Assembly (NCBI GenBank): GCA_018883725.1
Contig: JAHLFN010000066.1
Location: forward strand, 1 to 41,848
From: Candidatus Fusobacterium pullicola
Lineage (GTDB): Bacteria > Fusobacteriota > Fusobacteriia > Fusobacteriales > Fusobacteriaceae
Length of the DNA stretch: 41,848 nucleotides
Direction: 5' to 3'
The position numbers and the translations under genes are program-made. Under the pieces are notes generated by a model. The model ran no database searches and was not told where the DNA came from. It saw only the letters and a list, made by a program, of their open reading frames with translations. Positions 33,361 to 41,848 of this stretch are shown piece by piece; the stretch's first letter is position 1, and every line of letters begins with the position of its first letter.

Positions 33361-36045
33361 TTATTTTTTATAGTCTACATAAACATTTCCAGAGGCTTTT
33401 ATTTTCTTAGTTTCCATATTATAAATTCCTCTATCGGCCTGAACTATAGATTCTTCATTTTCTATCTCTACATGTCCAATTAACTCTACTGTTCCAGCTT
33501 TCTGTCTAATTATTCCTCTATCGGCTTTTACTGTTGTCAATCCATATTCAGAGTTTCTATTTTCGATATATACATTTCCTATCAAAGTAGCTATATCATT
33601 CTCTATATCTACTTCTGCCACTGCTGATTTTATTATTGTTTCACCATTTACATCATCAACAATAGTCAATTTTGTACTCTCCTTAGAAAAAACTAATCTT
33701 CTATTTGAATCTATCTCTATATAATCAGACTCTAATTTTTTATCTCCTTGTACAAAGACAGCATTTTCTCTTATCTCACTTCTTAATATCTCATACTTTC
33801 CACTATTTTTAAAGTATACTCTTGCAAAGTCTCCTTCAAAAGTTGTTACAACTCCCTTATCCTTGACTTCACCCTTTACATCTCCTATAAAATCCATTAT
33901 CATCTCTTTTAAGTTTCCATGTATCTTATCAGATGTAAATCTATCTCCATTTACTGTTGTTATGTCGGATCTATTTCCATCTAAGATTCCTGTTTTGTTA
34001 TTAAATACTCCACTATCTCCCTTAAATGTAAAATCTTTATAGTTAATTGTATACTTATCTAGTGATTTAACTATCTCAGTTTTAGGGTAATACTCAACAC
34101 TATCTCCTCTAAATGTAGAATCAATATCTTTCATCACAACTTTATCTTGGAAAAGTAATTTCTCTTCCTTTGAAAAATACGTCATCTTTTTACTTGTCAA
34201 AGTACTTGTATTGCTCTTTCCGCTAAAATTGTCTCCTACAAATTTTGAATCCTCAGTATAGTAAACTCCTCTATCCATTATACCATAAGTTTTACCATCT
34301 TTTGACTTAAAATCTATTTTTTCTGGAATATAGATATTTTTATCCTTTAAATTATACTTAGCACTTTGAGAATTAACTATTACAGTATCACTTTCCATAT
34401 GAAGATTTCCATCTATCTCTAGATACTCTCCATTTTTAAAAGAGAAGTTATCTCCTGTTATTCTTACATTATCCTTAGGATTAACTATCTCAATACTACT
34501 TCCTAATTTTCCAAGTCCATTCTCTGTATTATAAGTTAAGTTACTTCCCTTAGCTGTATAACCATCACTTTGAAGAGTTACATCACCACTACTTAAAAAC
34601 TCTCCATTCCCTTGATTATATGTAGCATCTTTACCTTGAAACATCATACTACCATCTAAAGCTTTCACTGTATACTTACCATTTATTTTAGCATTTTTAT
34701 CTGCTCCTGTATAGATAATACTATCACTTAAAAGTGAATATCTCTTATCTTCCATATAAGCTTTACCTACTGCACTACTATCTTGTGTATTAGTATTATA
34801 GGCAAGTTGCTCTCCTTGAAGTTTTTGTCCTTTGCTCTTATCTAGGATATACCCATCTGTTATCTTTATATCCTTAGTAGTATCATTAAAGTAAAGTTTT
34901 TTACCCTTACTCTCATATTTTGGTCCGATGAAACTATAACTTCCATCTGTTACAAGCTCCTTTGTTGCATTATTATAAGTAAAAGATTTTGTAACTAATT
35001 CTCCATCTGCTGATGAGTATCTTACATCTTTTTTACCAGAAAGTGTCAACAGTTGAGTATTGCTATCATATACAAGTTTCTCTCCTGTTATCTTCTCTCC
35101 CTTTGTAGAAGTTCCAACTATATTACCTGTAATAGTTAGTACTTTGCTTTGAGTGTTATATGTTCCCCCATCTCCTACAAAAGAGTAAACTCCGTTACTT
35201 CCCTTTATTTTTCCTACAATATTTAAGATATCACTATTTGCTCCCTTATCCAATCTAGTTACATTTATTTTAAAGCCATTTACTTCAATAACTACATTTT
35301 TAGAGATCTTTAGAGTTTCCGTATCTTCTTTAAAATATAGGGATTCAGCTGATAACTTTACCCCTTTATATATAGCATCAAAAGGCTCCCAAGCTTCTAA
35401 AATTTTACTCTCCATATTATATCTTAAAGTTTTGAAGTTTCCATCCATGACACCTTGATTCTCTCCCTTTCCTTCCAATTTAATATTGTCAGAAAGAATA
35501 ACTATCTTAGATAAGTCATCATAATTTCCCTTATCTCCCTTTAAGATTATATTTTTATCCTCTAAAGTAACATCTTTCTCCAACTCAATATAACTCATCT
35601 TTGAGTCAGTTGTGAAGTTTTGTCCAGAGATTGTCAAACCTCTTTCATCATTTATAGCTGTAACTCCAGTTGTTGAAGTTATCTCATCTTTTAATTTATT
35701 ATAGTCTATATTCTCAGCTTTAAAGCTCCAACCATTAGGACTTATTCCAAGGATATTATTTTTTAAGGCTAAGTTTCTTACTTTATCAATAAAGATATTA
35801 TCTCCACTTAGAAACATATCATTTACCTTTGCTTTCGCCTTTTCAAATCCCGTCTCATTCTCTTTTATATAGTCCTTTTGTTTTTGGGCTTCAACCAAAT
35901 AATCCTCGTTTCTATATGTTACATTAGTAGTTTCTACTACTTGTTCTGTCTTTCCTACTTCTCCCTCATCACCAAAGTAGTTAAAATACCCCAATATAAC
36001 TACTACTATTATAGCTATTCCATATATTATTTTTTTCTTATTCAT
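33361..36045 (-). CDS. Giant LptA/LptC (OstA)-like periplasmic LPS-bridge protein
   Basis: An 894-residue protein anchored by one N-terminal helix (KKIIYGIAIIVVVILGYFNY), as in LptC. The remainder is a long series of short alternating beta strands with recurring units such as TGEKLVYDSNTQLLTLSG, KLYFNDTTKDIKI, KDATYNQGNGEFLSSGDVTL and ADRGIYNMETKKIKASGNVYV, the pattern of OstA/LptA/LptC jellyrolls. E. coli LptA and LptC are under 200 residues each, so this chain may hold about five such modules in one polypeptide. It lies between mutS and lptB, where lptC-lptA would be expected, and no other lptA or lptC is seen here. The predicted job is carrying LPS from LptB2FG across the periplasm. Function is inferred from fold pattern and position. 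Confidence 0.75.
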   Translation of the reverse strand: MNKKKIIYGIAIIVVVILGYFNYFGDEGEVGKTEQVVETTNVTYRNEDYLVEAQKQKDYIKENETGFEKAKAKVNDMFLSGDNIFIDKVRNLALKNNILGISPNGWSFKAENIDYNKLKDEITSTTGVTAINDERGLTISGQNFTTDSKMSYIELEKDVTLEDKNIILKGDKGNYDDLSKIVILSDNIKLEGKGENQGVMDGNFKTLRYNMESKILEAWEPFDAIYKGVKLSAESLYFKEDTETLKISKNVVIEVNGFKINVTRLDKGANSDILNIVGKIKGSNGVYSFVGDGGTYNTQSKVLTITGNIVGTSTKGEKITGEKLVYDSNTQLLTLSGKKDVRYSSADGELVTKSFTYNNATKELVTDGSYSFIGPKYESKGKKLYFNDTTKDIKITDGYILDKSKGQKLQGEQLAYNTNTQDSSAVGKAYMEDKRYSLLSDSIIYTGADKNAKINGKYTVKALDGSMMFQGKDATYNQGNGEFLSSGDVTLQSDGYTAKGSNLTYNTENGLGKLGSSIEIVNPKDNVRITGDNFSFKNGEYLEIDGNLHMESDTVIVNSQSAKYNLKDKNIYIPEKIDFKSKDGKTYGIMDRGVYYTEDSKFVGDNFSGKSNTSTLTSKKMTYFSKEEKLLFQDKVVMKDIDSTFRGDSVEYYPKTEIVKSLDKYTINYKDFTFKGDSGVFNNKTGILDGNRSDITTVNGDRFTSDKIHGNLKEMIMDFIGDVKGEVKDKGVVTTFEGDFARVYFKNSGKYEILRSEIRENAVFVQGDKKLESDYIEIDSNRRLVFSKESTKLTIVDDVNGETIIKSAVAEVDIENDIATLIGNVYIENRNSEYGLTTVKADRGIIRQKAGTVELIGHVEIENEESIVQADRGIYNMETKKIKASGNVYVDYKK

Positions 36046-36048
36046 ACT

Positions 36049-38673
36049 TTAACTCCCATTCAATATTTTTTTCAACTCATTAAGTTTCAATAGTGCTTCT
36101 AATGGTGTTAATTTATCTGGCTCTATCTCATCTAGTACTCTCATTACTATTTTTTGCTCTTTAGTTAACTCCTTACCTTTTAGAGCCTCTTTTTTACATT
36201 GAGTCTCCTCCTCTTTTGGAGCCATATTTCCAAAAAGAAGTAGTTGTTCTCCACCTAGATTCTTTTCAACTATCTCCTTTCTCTCCTCCAATCTCTTAAG
36301 AATAGATTTTGACCTATCTAATATCTCCTTTGGTAGTCCAGCAAGTCTTGCCACCTCTATTCCATAAGATTTATCTGCTCCCCCTTTAACTATCTCCCTT
36401 AAGAAGATTATCTCCTTATCATCTTCCTTTACCTCAATTCTAAAGTTTTCAGCTTTTTCTAACTTATCCTCTAATTGAGTAAGCTCGTGATAGTGAGTGG
36501 CAAATATTGTCTTAGCTCCAATTTTCTCATGTATATACTCTGTGATAGCTGTTGCTATTGAGATACCATCAAAAGTAGAAGTTCCTCTTCCAATCTCATC
36601 TAAGATAATAAATGATTTTTTTGTAGCACTGTTTACTATGTTAGCTACCTCACTCATCTCTAGCATAAATGTCGATTGTCCAGTAAGTAGGTCATCACTA
36701 GCACCTACCCTTGTAAATATCTTATCTACAAGTCCAATTTTAGCATAGTTAGCTGGAACATATGACCCTATGTGAGCCATTATTATTATTAGAGCTGTCT
36801 GCTTCATATATGTTGATTTACCAGACATATTTGGACCTGTAAGTATTATTATCTCTCTTTTATCATCAAATACTATATTATTTTTTACAAACTCTCCTGC
36901 TGGAATAAGTTTCTCTACTACTGGATGTCTTCCAGCTATTATCTCTATCTCATCACCATCATTTATCTCTGGTTGAATATATGAGTTTTTAACAGCTATA
37001 TGAGCAAAGTCAGTAATTACATCTAGATATGCTACTTTATAAGCTAGATTTTGTAACTCCTCTCTATATTTTTTTATCTCTGCTGTCAACTCTTTAAATA
37101 GATGGTATTCAAGAGATTCTATTCTCTCCTTGGCATTAAGTACCTTTTCTTCATACTCTTTTAAATCTGCCACTATATATCTTTCTGCATTAGCTAAAGT
37201 TTGCTTTCTTATGTAATCCTCTGGAACAAGAGCTGAGTTTGCCTTAGTTACCTCAATAAAATATCCAAAAACCTTATTATATTTTATTTTTAGCCCTTTT
37301 ATTCCTGTTCTTTCTCTCTCTCTATTCTCTATCTCAAGAATATAATCTTTTCCATCTTTTGAGATACCATGTAACTCATCTAAGTCAGAGTTATATCCAC
37401 TCTTTATGACTCCACCTTCCCTAACTGAGAATGGTGGCTCATCTACTATGGCTTTCTCTATCATATTATATATCTCTACCAATGCTTTTACATCTATTTC
37501 AAACAGTGGATTTCCCTTTAGCAATTTGAAAATTTCTAGTGAACTCTTTATAGAAGTCTTTAAAGCTATTAAATCTCTTCCATTCTCTGTTTCTAAAATT
37601 AGTTTTCCTATTATTCTCTCTATATCATATGTATCCTTTAGTTTCTCTCTTATCTCCTCTCTAAGTAATACATTTTCTATAAAGAAACTTACATCTCTTT
37701 GTCTTGCTTTTATCTTTTCAACATCTAAAAGAGGGTTTTTTAAGAATTTTTTTAGTAATCTGCTTCCCATAGATGTCATACAGTTATCCATTACCCAAAG
37801 AAGTGTTCCAGCTCCACTCTTCTCCCTTTGGTTATCTACTATATCCAAATTTCTTTGAGTAGTAATATTTAACTCCATCACATTTTCACTACTTACATAG
37901 CTTATATTTGTGATTGGCAATTCCTTACCTTTTTGTAAGTCTACAACATACTCTAATACCAAAGCAGATACCGTAATGGCTTCTTTTCTATTTTTCATTC
38001 CAAAACTTTCCAAAGAGATTACATTAAAGTAATTTTTTAAATACTCCTCTGCTTTTTTTCTCTCTACACTCTTAGTAAACTTTATCTCACTTAGAGAGTT
38101 GTGTTTTTTGAATTCATCTATATAGTTATCATAAGTCTTTTCATCTAATACTATCTCTTTTGGAGCAATCTTATTTATCTCTCCTAATAATCTAAATAGT
38201 ATATCTTCTCCAACTATTTCACTTGTCTTAAATTCACCAGTTGTTATATCTATATAGGCTAAAGCTCCAATATTATCAGATATTTTTATTCCCATTAGGT
38301 AATTGTTGCTCTTTTCATCTAAGAAATCTGTATCTATAATTGTTCCCGGAGTTATAACCCTTGTAACCTCTCTTTTTACAATACCCTTAGATGATTTTGG
38401 ATCCTCTACTTGATCACAGATAGCTACCTTATGCCCCTTTGCTACAAGTTTTGCTATATATGAAGCTACCGAGTGATATGGTACTCCTGCTAAAGGAACT
38501 TCATACCCTTTCTCTCTATTTCTACTTGTAAGAGTAAGACCTAACTCTTTTGAAGCTATTACAGCATCTTCAAAAAACATCTCATAAAAATCTCCAAGCC
38601 TAAAAAGTAAAATACTATCTGTATATTGAGATTTTATCTCTTTATATTGACTCATAAGTGGCGTTTCTGCCAT
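36049..38673 (-). CDS. mutS: DNA mismatch repair protein MutS
   Basis: An 874-residue MutS1 of normal length. The N-terminal mismatch-binding motif is in ILLFRLGDFYEMFFEDA (Phe-x-Glu at the end of FYEMF). The ATPase domain has Walker A GPNMSGKST, then VGASDDLLTGQSTFMLEMSE, Walker B FIILDEIGRGTSTFDG and ATHYHELTQLE. The C-terminus ends LTPLEALLKLNELKKIL, the dimer/tetramer segment. It starts 2 bp after dusB with its ribosome site inside that gene, and ends 3 bp before the LptA/LptC-like gene. Confidence 0.97.
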   Translation of the reverse strand: MAETPLMSQYKEIKSQYTDSILLFRLGDFYEMFFEDAVIASKELGLTLTSRNREKGYEVPLAGVPYHSVASYIAKLVAKGHKVAICDQVEDPKSSKGIVKREVTRVITPGTIIDTDFLDEKSNNYLMGIKISDNIGALAYIDITTGEFKTSEIVGEDILFRLLGEINKIAPKEIVLDEKTYDNYIDEFKKHNSLSEIKFTKSVERKKAEEYLKNYFNVISLESFGMKNRKEAITVSALVLEYVVDLQKGKELPITNISYVSSENVMELNITTQRNLDIVDNQREKSGAGTLLWVMDNCMTSMGSRLLKKFLKNPLLDVEKIKARQRDVSFFIENVLLREEIREKLKDTYDIERIIGKLILETENGRDLIALKTSIKSSLEIFKLLKGNPLFEIDVKALVEIYNMIEKAIVDEPPFSVREGGVIKSGYNSDLDELHGISKDGKDYILEIENRERERTGIKGLKIKYNKVFGYFIEVTKANSALVPEDYIRKQTLANAERYIVADLKEYEEKVLNAKERIESLEYHLFKELTAEIKKYREELQNLAYKVAYLDVITDFAHIAVKNSYIQPEINDGDEIEIIAGRHPVVEKLIPAGEFVKNNIVFDDKREIIILTGPNMSGKSTYMKQTALIIIMAHIGSYVPANYAKIGLVDKIFTRVGASDDLLTGQSTFMLEMSEVANIVNSATKKSFIILDEIGRGTSTFDGISIATAITEYIHEKIGAKTIFATHYHELTQLEDKLEKAENFRIEVKEDDKEIIFLREIVKGGADKSYGIEVARLAGLPKEILDRSKSILKRLEERKEIVEKNLGGEQLLLFGNMAPKEEETQCKKEALKGKELTKEQKIVMRVLDEIEPDKLTPLEALLKLNELKKILNGS

Positions 38674-38675
38674 TA

Positions 38676-39629
38676 TTATTCAACTCCCTCTTGTTCAATT
38701 CCCGCTTTTATTAAGTGTAATAACTCCAATACCTCTTCATACTTATCTGTATGGTTTATCTTATCCTTTATTGCATTAGAGTTTCTAATCCCTTTTAAAT
38801 ACCAACATATATGCTTTCTTAACTCAAATATAAATGGTCTCTCTGGATGCTCTATTTGAGTCCTTCTAGTATGCTCTATTGCCATATTTATTCTATCTAA
38901 TGGAGTTACAGGATTTAGTACCTTTCCATGCTCTAAATACTCTCTAATATCTCTTATTAGCCATGGATTTCCAAATATTCCTCTTGCTAACATTACCCCA
39001 TCTACTCCAGAGAAATCTATTCTCTCCTTTGCATCCTCAGCTGTAAATATATCTCCATTTCCTATTACTGGAATATCTACACTCTCTTTTACAGCCTTTA
39101 TTACGCTCCAATCAGCTTTTCCAGTATACATCTGCTCTCTTGTTCTACCATGTACAGTTATATGTTTACACCCTGTCTCTTGAGCAATTTTCGCTATCTC
39201 TACAGGATTTTTAAACTCTTTATACCCAGCTCTTACCTTTATTGATAAGCCTGTATCATCATTTAAAGCACTTCTTAACTCTGATAACATAGCTCTTATA
39301 TGTTCAGGATTTGCCATCAATGCTGATCCATAACCATTACTTGTTATCTTTTTCATTGGACATCCAGAGTTTATATCTATATGTTTTACTCCTAATTTCT
39401 CTACAAATTTTGCACTCTCTACCATCTTTGGAATATCCTTACCAAAAAGTTGTACAGAGTCTCCCTCTCTAAGTCTTAAGATTACCTTTAAAGTTTTTTC
39501 AGAAGCACACTCCATAGCATTGATACTTACCATCTCTGTAAATAACATATCTGGATTAAACTCTCTTAATATACCTCTATATGTATAATCTGTAACTCCA
39601 GCTATTGGAGCTATATATATTTTTTTCAT
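38676..39629 (-). CDS. dusB: tRNA-dihydrouridine synthase, DusB type
   Basis: A 317-residue FMN TIM-barrel enzyme that reduces uridine to dihydrouridine in the tRNA D-loop. IAPIAGVTDYTYRGI starts the barrel, INSGCPMKKIT holds the catalytic Cys, VHGRTREQMYTGKADW binds FMN and RNA, and VIGNGDIFTAEDAKE and GVMLARGIFGNPW bind the FMN phosphate. It is the first gene of a long operon with a strong promoter at 39691-39719. TCCTCC complement (GGAGG) lies just before the ATG. DusB rather than A or C follows from the motif set and from its frequent position at the head of operons. Confidence 0.92.
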   Translation of the reverse strand: MKKIYIAPIAGVTDYTYRGILREFNPDMLFTEMVSINAMECASEKTLKVILRLREGDSVQLFGKDIPKMVESAKFVEKLGVKHIDINSGCPMKKITSNGYGSALMANPEHIRAMLSELRSALNDDTGLSIKVRAGYKEFKNPVEIAKIAQETGCKHITVHGRTREQMYTGKADWSVIKAVKESVDIPVIGNGDIFTAEDAKERIDFSGVDGVMLARGIFGNPWLIRDIREYLEHGKVLNPVTPLDRINMAIEHTRRTQIEHPERPFIFELRKHICWYLKGIRNSNAIKDKINHTDKYEEVLELLHLIKAGIEQEGVE

Positions 39630-39690
39630 CTATTTTTTCCTCCGTTTTCTATCTCATATCTCTCTAAAATAAAGATATCTCAATCTAAAA

Positions 39691-39719
39691 ATTTTACCAT
39701 ATTTATAGCATTTTTTCAA
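39691..39719 (-). promoter_or_regulatory. Promoter of the dusB-mutS-lpt-alaS-secDF operon
   Basis: On the minus strand TTGAAA (39719-39714) is followed after 17 bp by TAAAAT (39696-39691), with TG one base upstream of the -10. The start near 39684 leaves a leader of about 55 nt before dusB. Confidence 0.75.
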
Positions 39720-39743
39720 TATAACAATTTAATCCAATATTTT

Positions 39744-39772
39744 TTAACACCTTTATTTATTTATGATATAAT
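39744..39772 (+). promoter_or_regulatory. Promoter of the YgjP-type gene, leaderless arrangement
   Basis: TTAACA (39744-39749), 17 bp, TATAAT (39767-39772), with TG one base upstream of the -10 (39764-39765). The -10 ends only 6 bp before the ATG at 39779, so transcription should begin at or next to the start codon. It is back to back with the dusB promoter. Confidence 0.8.
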
Positions 39773-39778
39773 ACGATT

Positions 39779-40432
39779 ATGGAGATAAAAATAACTAGAA
39801 AAAAGATTAAAAATATAATTATAAAAATCAATGAAAAGGGGGAAGTTTTAGTCTCTGCTCCCTATAAAGTTCCTAATTCATATATAGAAAATCTTCTCCA
39901 AGAGAAAAAGGAGTGGATAAAAGAAAAAATTGAACAAATAAAAAATAAACAGGAGAAGATTTCTACTTTTGAAGAGGGAGATGAATTTATATATCTTGGT
40001 AAAAAATATACCATCAAAATAAAAATATCCTCTGTTGAATATTGTGAGCTAACTGAGGAGCATTTTATATTAAATATAAAAATTAACAATTTTGAAAATA
40101 GAAAAAAAATTATCAGTAAATGGCTCACTGATAATTTTTGTACTCTTGTAAAAAACAGAACTATAGAATTCGGAAAGAGAATTGGCTATCTTCCTTCAAT
40201 TATTAAATTTAGAGATATGAAAACTAGATGGGGTTCTTGCAATACCCTTACTCGAAGTATAACTTTCAACCTCCAACTCTATAAAAAACCTCTTGAAGTT
40301 ATTGATTATGTTATACTACATGAGCTAGCTCATATCCCCTATCCCCATCATCAAAAAGAGTTTTGGAACTTTGTAGAAAAATATATGCCAGATTGGAAAA
40401 AAAGAAGAAGCTTACTAAAAACCTCTTCCTAA
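39779..40432 (+). CDS. YgjP/SprT-like M48-type metallopeptidase (DUF45)
   Basis: A 217-residue cytoplasmic protein. An N-terminal beta domain (EIKITRKKIKNIIIKINEKG EVLVSAP) is followed by the conserved block RDMKTRWGSCNTLTRSITFN and the zinc motif HELAHIPYPHHQKEFW, where HELAH holds two ligands and the catalytic Glu. This is the DUF45/YgjP-type metallopeptidase family, often found beside R-M or unrelated genes; substrates are unknown. The ATG at 39779 matches the family start. No Shine-Dalgarno sequence precedes it, and the promoter's -10 is 6 bp upstream, so a leaderless message is likely. It converges with mntP, leaving 6 bp between the stops. Confidence 0.85.
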   Translation: MEIKITRKKIKNIIIKINEKGEVLVSAPYKVPNSYIENLLQEKKEWIKEKIEQIKNKQEKISTFEEGDEFIYLGKKYTIKIKISSVEYCELTEEHFILNIKINNFENRKKIISKWLTDNFCTLVKNRTIEFGKRIGYLPSIIKFRDMKTRWGSCNTLTRSITFNLQLYKKPLEVIDYVILHELAHIPYPHHQKEFWNFVEKYMPDWKKRRSLLKTSS

Positions 40433-40438
40433 AAAATA

Positions 40439-40981
40439 TTATCCTATTAGAGCTTTCACACCTAAAATAATAAGTACTGTTCCACCAAAGTAGTGAGCTT
40501 TACTTCCTAGTAGCTCACCTACTTTGCTCCCTAGATTTGTTCCTACAACTGAAATTATAAATGTTACAATACCTATTATCATAACATAAAGATAAATGTG
40601 TTGTTGTCCATTCATGGCAAAAGATAATCCTACTGCTAAAGCATCTATACTTGTAGCTATCCCCATTCCTAATAGAGCTTTCAAACCTATTTCAATATCA
40701 TACTTCTCTTCCTCTTCTTTCCCCTCCTTTATCATATTTATTCCTATCAATACCAATATAATAAAAGCAAGTATATTACCATATGTAGAAACTTTACTAC
40801 TAAAGATATTTCCTACACTGTAACCTAGCCACGGCATTATAGCCTGAAAAGCCCCAAAAGTTAATCCTAATTTCAAAGCTAAACTTCCCTTATTCTTTGA
40901 AGCTAGCCCTTGACAAAGACAGATTGCAAAAGCATCCATTGCTAAACTTATACCTATTAAAACTACCTCTAAAAAATACAT
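40439..40981 (-). CDS. mntP: Manganese efflux pump MntP
   Basis: A 180-residue inner-membrane protein with six helices in two related halves of the MntP family. The first half begins LIGISLAMDAFAICLCQGLA with the conserved acidic MDAFA, and the second repeats it as ATSIDALAVGLSFAM, both with membrane Asp residues needed for Mn(II) export. The acidic loop KEGKEEEEKYDIEIG separates the halves. Start supported by GGTGGAG just upstream and by a strong promoter at 41014-41042. The 120-bp upstream gap shows no room for a full yybP-ykoY Mn riboswitch between that promoter and the start, so Mn control, if any, must be different. Confidence 0.9.
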   Translation of the reverse strand: MYFLEVVLIGISLAMDAFAICLCQGLASKNKGSLALKLGLTFGAFQAIMPWLGYSVGNIFSSKVSTYGNILAFIILVLIGINMIKEGKEEEEKYDIEIGLKALLGMGIATSIDALAVGLSFAMNGQQHIYLYVMIIGIVTFIISVVGTNLGSKVGELLGSKAHYFGGTVLIILGVKALIG

Positions 40982-41013
40982 CTAATCTCCACCTTATAAT
41001 TTTTATTTGCTAC

Positions 41014-41042
41014 ATTATAACATTTTTATTCAATAGTTACAA
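41014..41042 (-). promoter_or_regulatory. Promoter of mntP
   Basis: On the minus strand TTGTAA (41042-41037), 17 bp, TATAAT (41019-41014), with TG one base before the -10. The start near 41007 gives a leader of about 26 nt. Confidence 0.75.
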
Positions 41043-41104
41043 AATTTAATTATCAACAATAAAAAAGAAATTCTACCTTTAACATAGATAAAATTTCAAA
41101 ACCT

Positions 41105-41848
41105 TTATCTATTTTTATCTTTTCTTGAAATTAAGTAGTATGGCAAAGCTACAAAAAATATTCCACCTACCATATTACCAGCAGTTAATATTCCAATGTG
41201 TAAAACATACCACATAAAACCAAATATATTATCAAAAGGTCCTAAAAAAGCTACACTTAAAAGTGTCATACAAGCTACACTATTTTCAAATCCTGCTGTC
41301 ACTAAAGCAAATAGACACCAGAATATCATCAGCAATTTTCCACTATCTGATTTACATCTATAACAACACCACACTGCTAAACATACAAGGATATTACAAA
41401 GTATCCCTCTAATAAATAGTTCATGTGCATTTAATAAAACTCTTTCTGATATAATTATTCCTAAAAATTTAATAAATTTCTCTGACATCAAACCAGAATA
41501 ATAGAACCCTAAAGATATTAAAACTGATCCTGCCCAATTTCCTATCAAAGAGATAAAAAGAGCATAACCAGCTTCTCTATAACCAATACTCTTATTAAAC
41601 ACTCCCATTGCCATAACAAGATTATTTCCAGTAAATAACTCTCCTCCTGCCATTACAACCAAGCTTAAAGTTACTCCAAAGGATAATCCCATTATAACCT
41701 TTATTAATGGATTATCTATAATACAAGAGCCTATCCCAAAGACTAATACAACTCCAAAACCTACATAAATTCCAGCTAACATTGCAGCTATAAAATATCC
41801 TAAAAAATTATTTTTTAGTAACTCCACTTTTTTTCTTGCAGTTACCCC
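41105..41848 (-). CDS. Formate/nitrite transporter family protein (FNT), 5' end beyond the window
   Basis: At least 248 codons run in frame to the window edge. LLKNNFLGYFIAAMLAGIYVG FGVVLVF is the family start of helix 1; family members have about 15-25 residues before it, and the frame upstream of the GTG at 41827 (ARKK) is open, so the true start lies outside. GGELFTGNN matches the second conserved loop, NWAGS the third-helix region, and GIFFVALPYYLI the end. FNT channels (FocA, NirC) pass formate, nitrite or related anions as pentamers. Substrate not decidable. No linked pyruvate-formate lyase or nitrite reductase gene is visible in the window. Confidence 0.88.
   Translation of the reverse strand, partial: GVTARKKVELLKNNFLGYFIAAMLAGIYVGFGVVLVFGIGSCIIDNPLIKVIMGLSFGVTLSLVVMAGGELFTGNNLVMAMGVFNKSIGYREAGYALFISLIGNWAGSVLISLGFYYSGLMSEKFIKFLGIIISERVLLNAHELFIRGILCNILVCLAVWCCYRCKSDSGKLLMIFWCLFALVTAGFENSVACMTLLSVAFLGPFDNIFGFMWYVLHIGILTAGNMVGGIFFVALPYYLISRKDKNR

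Noticed and set aside
40493..40522. Imperfect 12-bp hairpin in the 3' end of mntP as a terminator for the convergent YgjP-type gene
   Set aside because: It has no U-tract on the plus strand and lies within conserved mntP codons; probably chance.
40982..41104. yybP-ykoY manganese riboswitch upstream of mntP
   Set aside because: The promoter at 41014-41042 leaves only about 26 nt of leader and no matching structure.

Overview
The window is very AT-rich, with strongly A/T-ending codons. It encodes a Gram-negative envelope (LPS-transport genes lptB, lptF, lptG and a very long LptA/LptC-like protein) beside clostridial-looking metabolism. That combination, with the gene order dusB-mutS-lpt-alaS-ruvX-secDF, points to Fusobacteriota, most likely Fusobacterium; the species cannot be fixed from sequence reading alone. 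Almost everything from 11.4 to 39.6 kb is transcribed on the minus strand.

Bases 1-6650 form an accessory defence locus. It opens with the 5'-truncated remnant of an AAA-ATPase-like gene (1-406). Next is a complete-looking type II restriction-modification (R-M) operon on the plus strand: a small helix-turn-helix controller with a C-box-like operator (404-429), endonuclease R1, a beta-class amino-methyltransferase, and a second, divergent endonuclease R2 resembling R1. A perfect 16-bp bidirectional terminator separates it from a convergent Dam-type (D12) methyltransferase. Upstream of that gene on the minus strand lie the ruins of a type I R-M operon: an hsdR start joined by deletion to an hsdM end, a small intact ORF, a broken zeta-toxin-like kinase, and a broken hsdS.

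Bases 6800-11320 hold a uridine-kinase-like nucleoside kinase (minus) and, divergently, a CoA-disulfide-reductase-type flavoprotein followed by a TcyP-type cystine symporter, probably a thiol/disulfide operon. Bases 11380-17090 are a complete oligopeptide/dipeptide ABC operon (binding lipoprotein, two permeases, two ATPases) with an internal hairpin-plus-U-tract after the binding-protein gene.

Bases 17190-27270 carry a tightly packed housekeeping and envelope cluster read from alr through rlmI-like, cvpA, lptF, lptG, an M16 peptidase, dut, rodA and a pseudouridine synthase to a purine permease. Bases 27300-39720 are a second long operon, dusB-mutS-lptA/C-lptB-alaS-ruvX-secD-secF. Its strong extended -10 promoter lies back to back with a promoter for a YgjP-type metalloprotease gene whose mRNA looks leaderless. 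The window closes with mntP and the 5'-incomplete end of a formate/nitrite channel gene.

The best candidates for something new are the R1-M-R2 operon with two related but divergent nuclease subunits, the record of type I R-M decay including a toxin-like cargo, and the 894-residue LptA/LptC-like protein that could bridge much of the periplasm as a single chain.
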